From: Hungatella sp. UBA3048
Lineage (GTDB): Bacteria; Bacillota; Clostridia; Lachnospirales; Lachnospiraceae
Reading direction: 5' to 3'
NCBI GenBank assembly: GCA_002367105.1
Contig: DFCS01000044.1
Span: 312,126 to 376,125 of the forward strand
Length of the DNA: 64,000 bases
Under the pieces are notes generated by a model, which made no database searches, was not told the DNA's origin, and worked only from the letters and a program-made list of their open reading frames with translations. A program made the translations under genes and the position numbers. Positions 1-8,148 of the stretch are shown here, in pieces. Each line of letters starts with the position of its first letter. The first letter of the stretch is position 1.

Positions 1-3
1 CAC

Positions 4-300
4 ATGTACGAATTAAGCAACAAGATCCGCCTCATTAATGTCAATGAGTATCCGATTACATCAAGCGAAGGATTTATAGGTTTTATCTGTGGTATTATAT
101 CTCAAGATCATGATTTAGAGATGATGTTCTTTGACAGCTTTTTAAAGCTGGCCTGCCTTGAAGGGGAAGATATATCTGAAACCATTGCAACTTTGGAAAA
201 AATCGGTGAAAAGTATCACGTAACCTTTGTTCTCAGTGTTTCCATAGATGCGGAGAATATGCCTGAGAATGCCAGGGCTAATGTGGTTGTTTCATTATAA
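4..300 (+). CDS. Hypothetical protein, possibly 5'-truncated by the window edge
   Basis: A 98-residue reading frame beginning with an ATG three bases inside the window. The preceding in-frame codon (CAC) is not a stop, so the true start may lie upstream and the gene may be partial. The product is acidic and soluble with no signal peptide or membrane segment, and I recognise no motif. A strong intrinsic terminator follows 15 bases after the stop, so this is the last gene of its transcript and is separate from the HlyD-like gene downstream. Confidence 0.55.
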   Translation: MYELSNKIRLINVNEYPITSSEGFIGFICGIISQDHDLEMMFFDSFLKLACLEGEDISETIATLEKIGEKYHVTFVLSVSIDAENMPENARANVVVSL

Positions 301-314
301 TCATACATGAAGAT

Positions 315-345
315 AAGGGGGCTGCACGGCAGTCCCCTTTGTTTT
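315..345 (+). terminator. Intrinsic terminator after the first gene
   Basis: An 11-bp stem (AAGGGGGCTGC / GCAGTCCCCTT, one G-U pair) with a 3-base loop is followed by TGTTTTGCTT. Confidence 0.75.
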
Positions 346-449
346 GCTTGAATTTTTTGGAAATTCCTTTTATAATACTAAAAGGATGCCTTAAGGCATA
401 CCTTTATGCCCAAAGTACATGGGCAGTAATAAGGAAAGGAGGCGTTAAG

Positions 450-1889
450 TTGGCTAAACAAAAGGCAGCGCAGCCATTAAAAAAGGCTGCTCGTCCAAAG
501 AAGAATAAAAAAATCATCCGGTACCGGCGGCCTCTGAATATTAATGTTGGCATGATCATCTTTGCGTTGATCTTTGTTTATATGGTGTTCAGTGTATTCG
601 CCTATGTTCGTAGAGATAAGATACAGTTTTATGAAGTACAGGAAGGCAGCATCGTTAATAATAAAAATTACACAGGAATTATCCTCCGGCAGGAAGAAGT
701 TAAAAATGCAGACCGTTCCGGCCATATCAATTACTACGTAAGGGAAGGAAAACGGGCTTCCAACGGCACCCGGGTCTATTCCATTGATGAGACAGGAAAT
801 CTCACTTCATTTCTGGCGGAAAATTCAGAGGATAAGATTACACTGACCCCGGAAAATCTTGCTGAGCTTAACAAGCAGCTGACCGCATTCAGCCTTACTT
901 ATGACAATGACCAGTTTCGATCTGTATATGATGCCAAATACTCTTTAGAGGCCGTAGTCATGGAATATATGAATTTTAATGCTTTGGACAACCTCGGAGC
1001 CCAGATGGATCAGGCAGGTATTAAATTTGAGCAGGTAAAAGCAGACCGGGCAGGCATTGTCTCCTATGGAGTGGATTCTTATGAAGGACTTCAGCCATCA
1101 GGAGTATCAGAAGCCGTATTTAACCGCAGCAACTATACGAAAACCTTTACAAAGTCAGGAGATCTTATAGAAAAAGGCTCACCCGTTTATAAAGTCATAA
1201 CTTCCGATTTATGGTCGGTCGTATTCCCAATGACAGAAGAAGATGCCAAATCTTATGGAGACAAAACGAATCTTACCGTAGAATTTCCCGGACGGGATTT
1301 AAAAGCTACGGGAAGCTTTTCCGTGTTTTCCGGAACAGATGGAAAAGCTTTCGGAAAATTGGACTTTGATAAATATATGGTTCAATTTGCATCCGACCGG
1401 TACATTGATTTTGAAATCGTTTCTGACCGGGTAGATGGATTAAAGATTCCCGTAACATCTGTTACAAAAAAAGATTTTTACCTGGTCCCCATGGACTACG
1501 TCACCCAGGGCGGAGACAGCCAGTCCACCGGCTTCAACAAAGAAGTGTACTCCGATTCCGGGACCTCAGTAGTCTTTGTCCCTACCGAGATTTACTATTC
1601 CGAAGGGGATAATTACTATATCGAAATGGGAGCGGAAGACGGTTTTAAAGGCGGAGATTATATTGTAAAGCCTAATTCCACGGAACGATATCAAATTGGG
1701 ACAAGCGCTTCCCTTCAGGGTGTATATAATATAAATAAAGGGTACGCTGTCTTTAAACAGATTGATGTGCAGGCTTCCAATGATGAATATTACACAGTGA
1801 AAAAGAACATGACCTATGGATTGGCGGTATACGATCATATCGTTCTCAATGCAGAAACTGTCAATGAAGGGGAATTAATTTATCAATAA
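450..1889 (+). CDS. HlyD-like membrane-anchored protein of the SepF/YggS cluster
   Basis: The start is taken as TTG 450, which has AAAGGAGG about 8 bases upstream; the frame is open further upstream, but that part overlaps the previous terminator. The product is about 480 residues: a Lys/Arg-rich cytoplasmic N-terminus, one transmembrane helix (around residues 35-57, NVGMIIFALIFVYMVFSVFA) and a long extracytoplasmic part with beta-rich segments like those of HlyD-family efflux adaptors. In Clostridia, HlyD-like proteins of this kind sit next to yggS and sepF, as here. No partner ABC or RND pump is adjacent, so a role in envelope or division is as likely as export. Family assignment is moderate; function is not known. 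Confidence 0.65.
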   Translation: MAKQKAAQPLKKAARPKKNKKIIRYRRPLNINVGMIIFALIFVYMVFSVFAYVRRDKIQFYEVQEGSIVNNKNYTGIILRQEEVKNADRSGHINYYVREGKRASNGTRVYSIDETGNLTSFLAENSEDKITLTPENLAELNKQLTAFSLTYDNDQFRSVYDAKYSLEAVVMEYMNFNALDNLGAQMDQAGIKFEQVKADRAGIVSYGVDSYEGLQPSGVSEAVFNRSNYTKTFTKSGDLIEKGSPVYKVITSDLWSVVFPMTEEDAKSYGDKTNLTVEFPGRDLKATGSFSVFSGTDGKAFGKLDFDKYMVQFASDRYIDFEIVSDRVDGLKIPVTSVTKKDFYLVPMDYVTQGGDSQSTGFNKEVYSDSGTSVVFVPTEIYYSEGDNYYIEMGAEDGFKGGDYIVKPNSTERYQIGTSASLQGVYNINKGYAVFKQIDVQASNDEYYTVKKNMTYGLAVYDHIVLNAETVNEGELIYQ

Positions 1890-1901
1890 GAGGTGATTGG
1901 T

Positions 1902-2597
1902 TTGATTAGGGAAAATCTGGAAGAAGTAAATAAACGGATTTTAGCAGCCTGTGAGAGGGCTGGAAGAAATCCGGAAGAAGTAACCCTGATAGCGGTTAGT
2001 AAAACAAAACCCGCTGACATGGTATCAGAAGCATATTCTGCCGGTGTACGGGATTTTGGAGAAAATAAAGTGCAGGAACTTTGCGAAAAGCACCTCGTCC
2101 TTCCGGAAGATATCCGCTGGCATATGATTGGACATTTGCAGAGAAATAAAGTCAAGCAGGTCATTGACAAAACTGTACTGATTCACAGTGTAGATTCTAT
2201 CCGCCTGGCAGAGCAGATCGAAGAGGAAGCAGCCAGAAAAAACTTAATTGTGGACATCCTTTTGGAAGTGAATGTGGCTGAAGAAGAAAGCAAATATGGG
2301 TTTAAATTGGAGGAGACGGAGAGTGCGATCCGTAGAATCGCCAGCCTTCCCCATGTAAAGATAAAAGGTCTTATGACTATTGCACCTTTTGTAGAAAAAT
2401 CTGAGGAAAATCGTCCAGTTTTTAAAAAATTAAGACAATTTTATGTTGACATGCAAAGCAAAAACGTTGATAATGTTAGTATGAATATGCTCTCAATGGG
2501 TATGACCGGAGACTATGAAATTGCCATAGAAGAAGGTGCTACTCTGGTAAGAGTCGGTACCGGAATTTTCGGTACAAGATATTATATGAACACTTAA
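1902..2597 (+). CDS. yggS: YggS-family pyridoxal phosphate homeostasis protein
   Basis: A fold-III PLP-binding protein that buffers pyridoxal phosphate and affects amino and keto acid balance. It is about 231 residues, the usual length. The PLP lysine lies in AVSKTKP (residues 31-37), and the FGENKVQE, WHMIGHLQRNK and SMGMTGDYEIAIEEG segments are typical of the family. TTG 1902 is chosen because AAGAGGTGAT lies about 9 bases upstream; a GTG at 1893 falls inside that ribosome-binding site. It follows the HlyD-like gene by 12 bases and lies upstream of sepF, a common Firmicutes order (ylmE-ylmF). Confidence 0.92.
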   Translation: MIRENLEEVNKRILAACERAGRNPEEVTLIAVSKTKPADMVSEAYSAGVRDFGENKVQELCEKHLVLPEDIRWHMIGHLQRNKVKQVIDKTVLIHSVDSIRLAEQIEEEAARKNLIVDILLEVNVAEEESKYGFKLEETESAIRRIASLPHVKIKGLMTIAPFVEKSEENRPVFKKLRQFYVDMQSKNVDNVSMNMLSMGMTGDYEIAIEEGATLVRVGTGIFGTRYYMNT

Positions 2598-2648
2598 TGA
2601 TTAAGGAAATGCAACGTAACGTTTACCCGCATGATTGGTCATGAATTA

Positions 2649-2691
2649 AGTGAGAATATATGCCTGGGCCCTGGAAAGATTTTTTCTCACT
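2649..2691 (+). other. Hairpin between yggS and sepF
   Basis: AGTGAGAA (2649-2656) pairs with TTCTCACT (2684-2691) around a 27-base loop. There is no T-tract after it, so it is not a clear terminator. It may be an mRNA processing or stability element ahead of sepF. Confidence 0.3.
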
Positions 2692-2726
2692 CAGGAACCA
2701 TGGTATAAGATTGGAGAGAATAAAGT

Positions 2727-3245
2727 ATGAGCATTTTAGGCAAACTGATGGATAGCATGCGCTTAAATGATACAGATGATGACGATTACTATTTAGATGA
2801 TGACTACGAGGATGAAAGCGATAAACCTGCTAAAAGAACCCTTTTCTCAAAAAAGAATGAAGAGGATTACTATGAGGAAGAGGACGACTTTGATCAAAAG
2901 CCTCGTTTCCTATCCCGGTCCCCTAAAGTAGTGCCCATGAAGCAGTCCCGCATTATGGAGGTATCCATGGTAAAACCAACCTCCATAGAAGATGCAAAGG
3001 AAATTTGCGATCATATGCTGGCCGGAAAGGCTGTTGTCCTTAATATGGAAGGCATCCATACAGAAGTCGCCCAGAGAATCATAGACTTTACCTCAGGCGC
3101 CACTTACTCCATGAATGGTAATTTACAGAAAATATCAAATTACATATTCATAGCGACCCCGGAATCCGTAGAGCTCTCCGGTGATTTTCAAGATCTGTTA
3201 AATAATGGAAGCCTGGATATGGGCGGAATGAATTTACGCCTTTAA
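2727..3245 (+). CDS. sepF: Cell division protein SepF
   Basis: SepF polymerises on the membrane and tethers FtsZ. The 172-residue product has the expected plan: a short amphipathic N-terminal helix (MSILGKLMDSM), an acidic low-complexity linker (about residues 15-60, rich in Asp, Glu and Tyr) and a C-terminal SepF/DUF552 domain (about 75-160) with DFTSGATYSMNG and KISNYIFIATP. A GGAGAG ribosome-binding site lies 10 bases before the ATG. It is downstream of yggS, as ylmF is downstream of ylmE in Bacillus. Confidence 0.93.
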   Translation: MSILGKLMDSMRLNDTDDDDYYLDDDYEDESDKPAKRTLFSKKNEEDYYEEEDDFDQKPRFLSRSPKVVPMKQSRIMEVSMVKPTSIEDAKEICDHMLAGKAVVLNMEGIHTEVAQRIIDFTSGATYSMNGNLQKISNYIFIATPESVELSGDFQDLLNNGSLDMGGMNLRL

Positions 3246-3410
3246 CAGAAGTTCCGTACAAAACATCATACATTTCTTTGAATGGTACAAGCAGACGATT
3301 TTCCACATCACATGTTTCCTCAAATCGTTGCAGCATTGCAATGCAGGAAGCGGGACGGAAGATTGTTTGCTTTCTTCCATGATATAGGAGTAAAAATAAT
3401 ACAGCGGTAA

Positions 3411-3511
3411 AACGCCCTGCGGGCATACCTGAATGTTCAAAAAACGTGATAGAAAAGAGGAACGCCCTGCGGGCATACCTGGATGACCAAAAAGCATGGA
3501 CAGAAAAGAGG
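3411..3511 (+). repeat. Two tandem imperfect 50/51-bp repeats upstream of aroB
   Basis: Copy 1 (3411-3460) and copy 2 (3461-3511) both begin AACGCCCTGCGGGCATACCT and both end in AGAAAAGAGG. They differ mainly in the middle. Each carries the small hairpin GCCC-TGC-GGGC, and the second copy's AGAGG is the ribosome-binding site of aroB. The rest of the 3246-3519 gap shows only the 12-bp palindrome GCATTGCAATGC near 3334 and no gene. Confidence 0.8.
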
Positions 3512-3519
3512 AAAATACC

Positions 3520-4608
3520 ATGGGAAATAGAATTCCGGTACACATGAACGGTGCCTTCATTTATGAGATTGTCATGGAAACTGGGTTTGACGGACTAAAA
3601 GAAGAACTGAAGAAGCTGAACCTGGGAGAACGCAAGGTTTGTATTGTCACGGATTCCAATGTGGCACCTCTTTACCTTGAGGAAGTAGAATCGATTGTGT
3701 CTTCCTGCTGCAAAAAAGCAGAACATTTTATTTTCCCTGCCGGAGAAGAAAATAAAAATCTGGATACCGTCAGGAACTTATACGAAGCTCTTATTATAAA
3801 ACAATTTGACCGCCATGACTATTTGCTTGCTTTGGGCGGAGGAGTTGTGGGAGATTTATGCGGTTTTGGGGCGGCCACCTATCTGCGGGGAATATCCTTT
3901 ATCCAGGTACCTACAACCCTGCTGTCCCAAGTCGACTCCAGCATTGGCGGAAAAACCGGCGTGGATTTTGATTCCTATAAAAATATGGTAGGAGCCTTTC
4001 ATATGCCGAAGCTGGTATATTCGAGTACCGCCACCTTAAAAACTCTCTCAGAAGAGCAATTTTCTTCAGGAATGGGAGAGGTTATCAAGCATGGACTGAT
4101 CAAAGATGCTTCCTATTACCAATGGCTTATGGAGCATGCCGCTGAAATTCAAAGCAGGGATTTAACAGTGTTAAGCGAAATGGTTCTTGTGAGCAACCAG
4201 ATCAAGCGGGATGTGGTGGAAAAGGATCCAACAGAACAGGGAGAGCGCGCTCTTTTAAATCTGGGACATACCCTGGGACATGCCATTGAAAAGCTTTCAG
4301 ATTTTCGGCTAGTACACGGTCACTGTGTAGGACTTGGCTGCATCGCTGCCATGGCGATTTCAATCAATAGAGGTTTGATCCGTTCCGAAGAACTTCCAGA
4401 ACTTTTAACGGTGATGGAGCAATTTGGCATGCCTGTTTCAGTAAGCGGGCTTTCTGCTGAAAACATTGTTCTCACAACAAAAAGTGATAAAAAAATGGAT
4501 TCCGGCACCATCCGGTTTATCCTGTTAGAACAGATTGGCAAAGCCTTCACCTGCAAGACTGTCACTGATACGGAAATGGCAGAAGCGCTTCGCCATATTT
4601 TAACTTAA
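3520..4608 (+). CDS. aroB: 3-dehydroquinate synthase
   Basis: Converts DAHP to 3-dehydroquinate, the second step of the shikimate pathway, using NAD+ and a divalent metal. The 362-residue product has the NAD-binding glycine-rich stretch ALGGGVVGDLCGFGAATYLR, PTTLLSQVDSSIGGKTGVD, the metal ligands in GEVIKHGLI and GHTLGHAIE, and HGHCVGLG. ATG 3520 is preferred over ATG 3496 because AGAGGA sits 8 bases upstream of it, while the earlier ATG lies inside the tandem repeat. lspA follows after 10 bases, giving an aroB-lspA-rluD transcript. Confidence 0.95.
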   Translation: MGNRIPVHMNGAFIYEIVMETGFDGLKEELKKLNLGERKVCIVTDSNVAPLYLEEVESIVSSCCKKAEHFIFPAGEENKNLDTVRNLYEALIIKQFDRHDYLLALGGGVVGDLCGFGAATYLRGISFIQVPTTLLSQVDSSIGGKTGVDFDSYKNMVGAFHMPKLVYSSTATLKTLSEEQFSSGMGEVIKHGLIKDASYYQWLMEHAAEIQSRDLTVLSEMVLVSNQIKRDVVEKDPTEQGERALLNLGHTLGHAIEKLSDFRLVHGHCVGLGCIAAMAISINRGLIRSEELPELLTVMEQFGMPVSVSGLSAENIVLTTKSDKKMDSGTIRFILLEQIGKAFTCKTVTDTEMAEALRHILT

Positions 4609-4618
4609 GGAGATTTTC

Positions 4619-5137
4619 ATGAATCAAAAAACAAAACTGATCATTGGGATGATCATTGGCTTCTTTCTTTCCATTGGTCTGGATCAATGGACAAAGCTTC
4701 TTGTCGTTAAGCATCTCATGAACCGTCCTCCCTTCGTCATCTGGAATGGAGTATTTGAACTTTATTATTTCGAAAACAGGGGGGCGGCATTTGGAATGCT
4801 TCAGGGGAAACAGGCGTTTTTCCTGCTGGTTGCCGTGTTAGTGCTATCAGCAGCGGCTTTTGCGGTCAGCCGTATGCCTGCAGACAGAAAATACCTGCCG
4901 CTGCATCTTATTGCCATGTTTCTTTCGGCTGGAGCAGTGGGAAATATGATCGACCGCTTTTTAAGAGGCTATGTGGTAGACTTTTTATATTTTAAGCTGA
5001 TCGATTTTCCGATTTTTAATGTTGCGGATTGTTACGTTACGGTTTCCATGTTCGTCTTCATGCTCCTGTTTCTGTTTTATTACAAAGAGGAAGACTTATC
5101 CTGTCTTTCCTTTCATAAAAAGGAGGAGCTGGGTTGA
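4619..5137 (+). CDS. lspA: Lipoprotein signal peptidase (signal peptidase II)
   Basis: An integral membrane aspartyl protease that removes signal peptides from diacylglyceryl-prolipoproteins. It is 172 residues with four hydrophobic helices. Conserved motifs are DQWTK near the N-terminus, NRGAAFG, GNMIDR (first catalytic Asp) and FNVADCYV (second catalytic Asp). TAAGGAG overlapping the aroB stop is the ribosome-binding site. The stop overlaps the rluD start by four bases. Lipoproteins such as the UgpB homologue at 20 kb would be among its substrates. Confidence 0.95.
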   Translation: MNQKTKLIIGMIIGFFLSIGLDQWTKLLVVKHLMNRPPFVIWNGVFELYYFENRGAAFGMLQGKQAFFLLVAVLVLSAAAFAVSRMPADRKYLPLHLIAMFLSAGAVGNMIDRFLRGYVVDFLYFKLIDFPIFNVADCYVTVSMFVFMLLFLFYYKEEDLSCLSFHKKEELG

Positions 5138-6048
5138 GTCAAGAGTTTATAGTCGCTCCTGAGGAAGCCGGTGTCCGGATCGACCGGTATTTATCCGACC
5201 AATGCCAGGACATTTCCCGTTCCTATCTTCAGAAGCTTTTAAAGGAACAATCCGTGCTGGTTGAAGAAAAACCGGTAAAAAGCAATTATAAAGTAAATGC
5301 AGGGGACCGGATTTCCCTGACCCTTCCTGAAATAAGGGAACCGGAAATCGTGCCGGAGGAAATCCCCCTTGATATTGTTTATGAGGATAAGGATATCATT
5401 CTCATTAATAAACCAAAGGGGATGGTAGTCCATCCCGCCGCAGGCCATTACAGCGGAACTCTGGTCAATGGACTGATGTCTCATTGCCGCGACGAGTTAT
5501 CCGGAATAAATGGAGTTATGCGCCCTGGTATCGTCCATCGGATTGATATGGATACCACCGGGGTTCTTATTGTATGTAAAAATGACATGGCCCACAATTC
5601 CATTTCTGAACAGCTGAAGGAACATTCCATTACCAGAAAATATGCAGCAATCGTACACGGTGTCTTAAAGGATGATAAGGGAACGATCAATGCCCCCATT
5701 GGCCGTCATCCCATAGACCGGAAGAAAATGAGCATCAATGAGAAAAATGGAAGAGAAGCAGTGACCCATTACCGGGTCCTTGAGCGGTTTCGTCAGTTTA
5801 CCTATATTGAATGCCAGCTTGAAACGGGCCGAACCCATCAGATCCGCGTCCATATGGCAAGCATAGGCCATCCTCTTTTGGGAGATTCTGTCTATGGCCC
5901 CGCAAAGTGTCCATTTCGTCTTACCGGTCAGACACTTCATGCCGGTGTCTTGGGAATCATCCATCCCAGAACCGGTGAATATATGGAGTTTACAGCGCCT
6001 CTTCCCGACTATTTTGAAGAACTATTGAGAAAGCTGCGGTTAACTTAA
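5134..6048 (+). CDS. rluD: RluA/RluD-family 23S rRNA pseudouridine synthase
   Basis: A 304-residue enzyme with an N-terminal S4 RNA-binding domain (about residues 13-75, RIDRYLSDQ) and a pseudouridine synthase domain. The catalytic motif HRIDMDTTGVLIVCKND carries the active-site aspartate, and TGRTHQIRVHMASIGHPLLG is the conserved C-terminal block. The start is TTG 5134 with AAGGAGGAG 6 bases upstream, overlapping the lspA stop. lspA-rluD order is common in Firmicutes (lspA-ylyB in Bacillus). Exact target uridines cannot be read from sequence. Confidence 0.92.
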   Translation: MSQEFIVAPEEAGVRIDRYLSDQCQDISRSYLQKLLKEQSVLVEEKPVKSNYKVNAGDRISLTLPEIREPEIVPEEIPLDIVYEDKDIILINKPKGMVVHPAAGHYSGTLVNGLMSHCRDELSGINGVMRPGIVHRIDMDTTGVLIVCKNDMAHNSISEQLKEHSITRKYAAIVHGVLKDDKGTINAPIGRHPIDRKKMSINEKNGREAVTHYRVLERFRQFTYIECQLETGRTHQIRVHMASIGHPLLGDSVYGPAKCPFRLTGQTLHAGVLGIIHPRTGEYMEFTAPLPDYFEELLRKLRLT

Positions 6049-6100
6049 CAGGCTTACCATAAGACACCTTCTTAAAAACAGTTAAATCGAAATATAAATC

Positions 6101-6129
6101 TAGATTTTTCAGAAATTTTAAAGTATAAT
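6101..6129 (+). promoter_or_regulatory. Weak candidate promoter for the cytidylate-kinase-like gene
   Basis: A perfect -10 (TATAAT, 6124-6129) with only a poor -35 (TAGATT, 6101-6106) at 17-bp spacing, in an AT-rich gap after rluD. Confidence 0.35.
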
Positions 6130-6161
6130 ATAATTATAAGATACCGGAAGGAGCTGTCTAT

Positions 6162-6806
6162 ATGAGTGGAAATTTAGTAATTGCAATTGGAAGACAATGC
6201 GGAAGTTCTGGAAAAATCATCGGACAGAAATTGGCAGAAGAACTGGGCATTAAATGCTATGACAAGGAGCTTTTGGCACTTGCAGCAAAAAACAGCGGGT
6301 TATGTGAAGAATTATTCAAGACCCATGATGAAAAGCCAACCAACAGTTTTCTGTATTCCCTTGTGATGGATACATATTCCATGGGATTTACAACCTCTGG
6401 TTATATGGATATGCCAATAAATCATAAGATCTTTTTAGCACAGTTTGATACCATCAAACAGCTGGCAGATGAAGAATCCTGTGTAATCGTAGGAAGATGT
6501 GCCGATTATGCTCTGGCGGATTATCCCAATCTTGTTTCCGTGTTCATTACTGCCGATGAAGAAGACAAGGTTAAATCCTTAAAAGAACTTTATCAAGTTG
6601 ATGATACCAAAGCAAAGGATATTATGGTAAAAACGGACAAAAAGCGTTCCAGCTACTATAATTATTATTCCAATAAAAAATGGGGAGATGTAAGAAGCTA
6701 CGATTTATGCATTAACCGAAGCTCGGTAGGGGTAGAGGGAACCGTTAAGCTGATCCACAATTTTGTTGATGCTAAAATGGAATGGAATAAAGCGAACCGC
6801 CAGTAA
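6162..6806 (+). CDS. Cytidylate kinase-like family protein
   Basis: A 214-residue P-loop kinase of the cytidylate kinase-like (Cytidylate_kin2) family. The nucleotide-binding loop is GRQCGSSGKIIG (residues 10-21). A lid-like basic segment (KTDKKRSSYYNYYSNKKWGD) lies near residue 160. Proteins of this family are widespread in Clostridia in addition to true Cmk, and the natural substrate is usually unknown. It is preceded by GGAAGGAG and followed by an intrinsic terminator, so it is probably monocistronic. Confidence 0.8.
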   Translation: MSGNLVIAIGRQCGSSGKIIGQKLAEELGIKCYDKELLALAAKNSGLCEELFKTHDEKPTNSFLYSLVMDTYSMGFTTSGYMDMPINHKIFLAQFDTIKQLADEESCVIVGRCADYALADYPNLVSVFITADEEDKVKSLKELYQVDDTKAKDIMVKTDKKRSSYYNYYSNKKWGDVRSYDLCINRSSVGVEGTVKLIHNFVDAKMEWNKANRQ

Positions 6807-6844
6807 ATTAATGTTTTTGAATCTTATATTTTATCGAATTTTAT

Positions 6845-6888
6845 AAAGACGGACATTTCTGCTATACCAAAGAAAGGTCCGTCTTTTG
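6845..6888 (+). terminator. Intrinsic terminator after the cytidylate-kinase-like gene
   Basis: AAAGACGGAC (6845-6854) pairs perfectly with GTCCGTCTTT (6877-6886), followed by T and GCTT. The loop is 22 bases. Confidence 0.7.
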
Positions 6889-6940
6889 CTTATGTGTTGT
6901 ACTTCCTGTACAGAAAATAAGGATAAACATAAAAATATTG

Positions 6941-6969
6941 TTGACATTGCACATATATTATGATATTGT
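6941..6969 (+). promoter_or_regulatory. Promoter of the yhf operon
   Basis: -35 TTGACA (6941-6946), 17-bp spacer, -10 TATTGT (6964-6969). An operator-like 20-mer begins seven bases downstream, at the expected transcription start. Confidence 0.7.
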
Positions 6970-6975
6970 TTGAAT

Positions 6976-6995
6976 GTACAAAATAATGTAAATTG
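6976..6995 (+). promoter_or_regulatory. Operator-like site 1 of the yhf regulator
   Basis: GTACAAAATAATGTAAATTG lies at the predicted transcription start of the yhf promoter. A copy with 19 of 20 identical bases lies after the regulator gene at 7971. It contains a loose GTACa..tGTA dyad. Likely binding site for the YhfZ-like regulator (inference). Confidence 0.6.
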
Positions 6996-7013
6996 TTAAA
7001 AGCGAGTGATCAC

Positions 7014-7949
7014 ATGAAAAACAAAAGTTTAGAAGCTGGTAATCTTTATCAGAAAATAGGTCTGGCAAAAAATCTGTTGGCGCTGGATCTTATGTCTAGG
7101 AATGCGGGAGACCGAATACTACCTATATCAGAATACCAGGATAAGTTTGGAGTGTCCAGAGGGACCATTCAGAACGCATTTGCTTGCTTAAAGGAGTGCA
7201 ATGCTGTGTTACTGGAGAATCACGGACATCAAGGAACCTGTATTAAAGAGATTGATTATAAAAAACTACAGGAAAACTGTATGCGCAGGGAAATTCTTGG
7301 AATTATGCCCCTCCCTTATTCTATAACTTATGAGGGTTTTGCTACGGCCATGTATATTCAGTTCAGCCCATTAAATTTTAATATGGCTTATGCCAGAGGC
7401 GCAGTTGGCCGTATTGAATTAGTAGAATCAGGAACCTATCATTTTGCGATTTGTTCACAATATGCTGCGGAACAATCAATAAAAGAAGGAAAACAAATTG
7501 AAGTTCCATTAAATTTTGGACCGGGCAGCTTCCTTTCCAGGCACGTTCTTCTTTTATCGGATTCCAGATATGACAGTCTTCAAGATGGCATGAAGATAGC
7601 ATATGACAGCAGCTCCATCGATCAGAGCTGTATTACCAGAAATATTATCCGTGGCAAAAAGGTTACCCTGGTCCCCATCCGGTCCCAGCAGACTGTCAAC
7701 GCCTTAATGGATGGTATCATTGATGCCGGTGTATGGAACTATGACGACATCCAGGAGCATAAACATGAACAATTGAACGTAGTCTTTTTAGACGATTCTG
7801 ATTATAACAATCTGTTTTCAACTGCTGTTATGGTTATTAGAAAAGAGGATGAGTATCTAAAAACTTTACTGAAAAAGTATGTAAGTGTACCAAAGGTAGT
7901 TGACATCATCCGTGAGGTAAGAGAGAAGAAAAGAGAGCCTTATTTTTAG
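7014..7949 (+). CDS. yhfZ: YhfZ-family transcriptional regulator
   Basis: An N-terminal winged helix-turn-helix of GntR/Crp type (about residues 15-80, with VSRGTIQNAFACLKECNAVL as the recognition region) is joined to a C-terminal domain resembling a periplasmic-binding-protein fold (about 95-310), the plan of E. coli YhfZ. It is 311 residues from ATG 7014, which has GAGTGAT just upstream; a TTG at 6993 is also in frame but lies in the operator-like site. It is the first gene of the yhf operon and probably senses a pathway metabolite and regulates its own operon through the sites at 6976 and 7971. Assignment rests on the fold, and on the context of seven other yhf homologues. Confidence 0.85.
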   Translation: MKNKSLEAGNLYQKIGLAKNLLALDLMSRNAGDRILPISEYQDKFGVSRGTIQNAFACLKECNAVLLENHGHQGTCIKEIDYKKLQENCMRREILGIMPLPYSITYEGFATAMYIQFSPLNFNMAYARGAVGRIELVESGTYHFAICSQYAAEQSIKEGKQIEVPLNFGPGSFLSRHVLLLSDSRYDSLQDGMKIAYDSSSIDQSCITRNIIRGKKVTLVPIRSQQTVNALMDGIIDAGVWNYDDIQEHKHEQLNVVFLDDSDYNNLFSTAVMVIRKEDEYLKTLLKKYVSVPKVVDIIREVREKKREPYF

Positions 7950-7970
7950 AGGGCATCTTTTTGAAGCAAA

Positions 7971-7990
7971 GTACAAAATAATGTATATTG
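7971..7990 (+). promoter_or_regulatory. Operator-like site 2 of the yhf regulator
   Basis: GTACAAAATAATGTATATTG matches the site at 6976 in 19 of 20 positions and in the same orientation. It lies between yhfZ and the downstream structural genes, which suggests a second control point within the operon. Confidence 0.6.
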
Positions 7991-8011
7991 AGTTAAGGAG
8001 GAGGGAATCCA

Positions 8012-8041
8012 ATGGAATTAAATGATATTTTTATTCTTTAG
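8012..8041 (+). CDS. Nine-codon mini-ORF with a strong ribosome-binding site
   Basis: AAGGAGGAGGG (7995-8005) is followed 6 bases later by ATG and nine codons (MELNDIFIL) ending in TAG. It lies directly after operator-like site 2 and about 107 bases before yhfY. It could be a leader peptide or translational standby site, or the 5' remnant of a lost gene. No attenuator hairpin is evident in the 107 bases that follow. Confidence 0.35.
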   Translation: MELNDIFIL

Positions 8042-8148
8042 GGAAATCATAATTTAAAGATTATAGCAGACACATATGCACAATACTAATATACTTAAAA
8101 AACGAATTAAATAAAGGGGCAATATTTAAGGATTTACAAGGAGGATAT

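Noticed and set aside
3148..3560. Two overlapping minus-strand reading frames opposite the sepF-aroB gap
   Set aside because: They read through the tandem repeat, have no ribosome-binding site and give no recognisable protein; both are shadows of sepF, the repeat and aroB.
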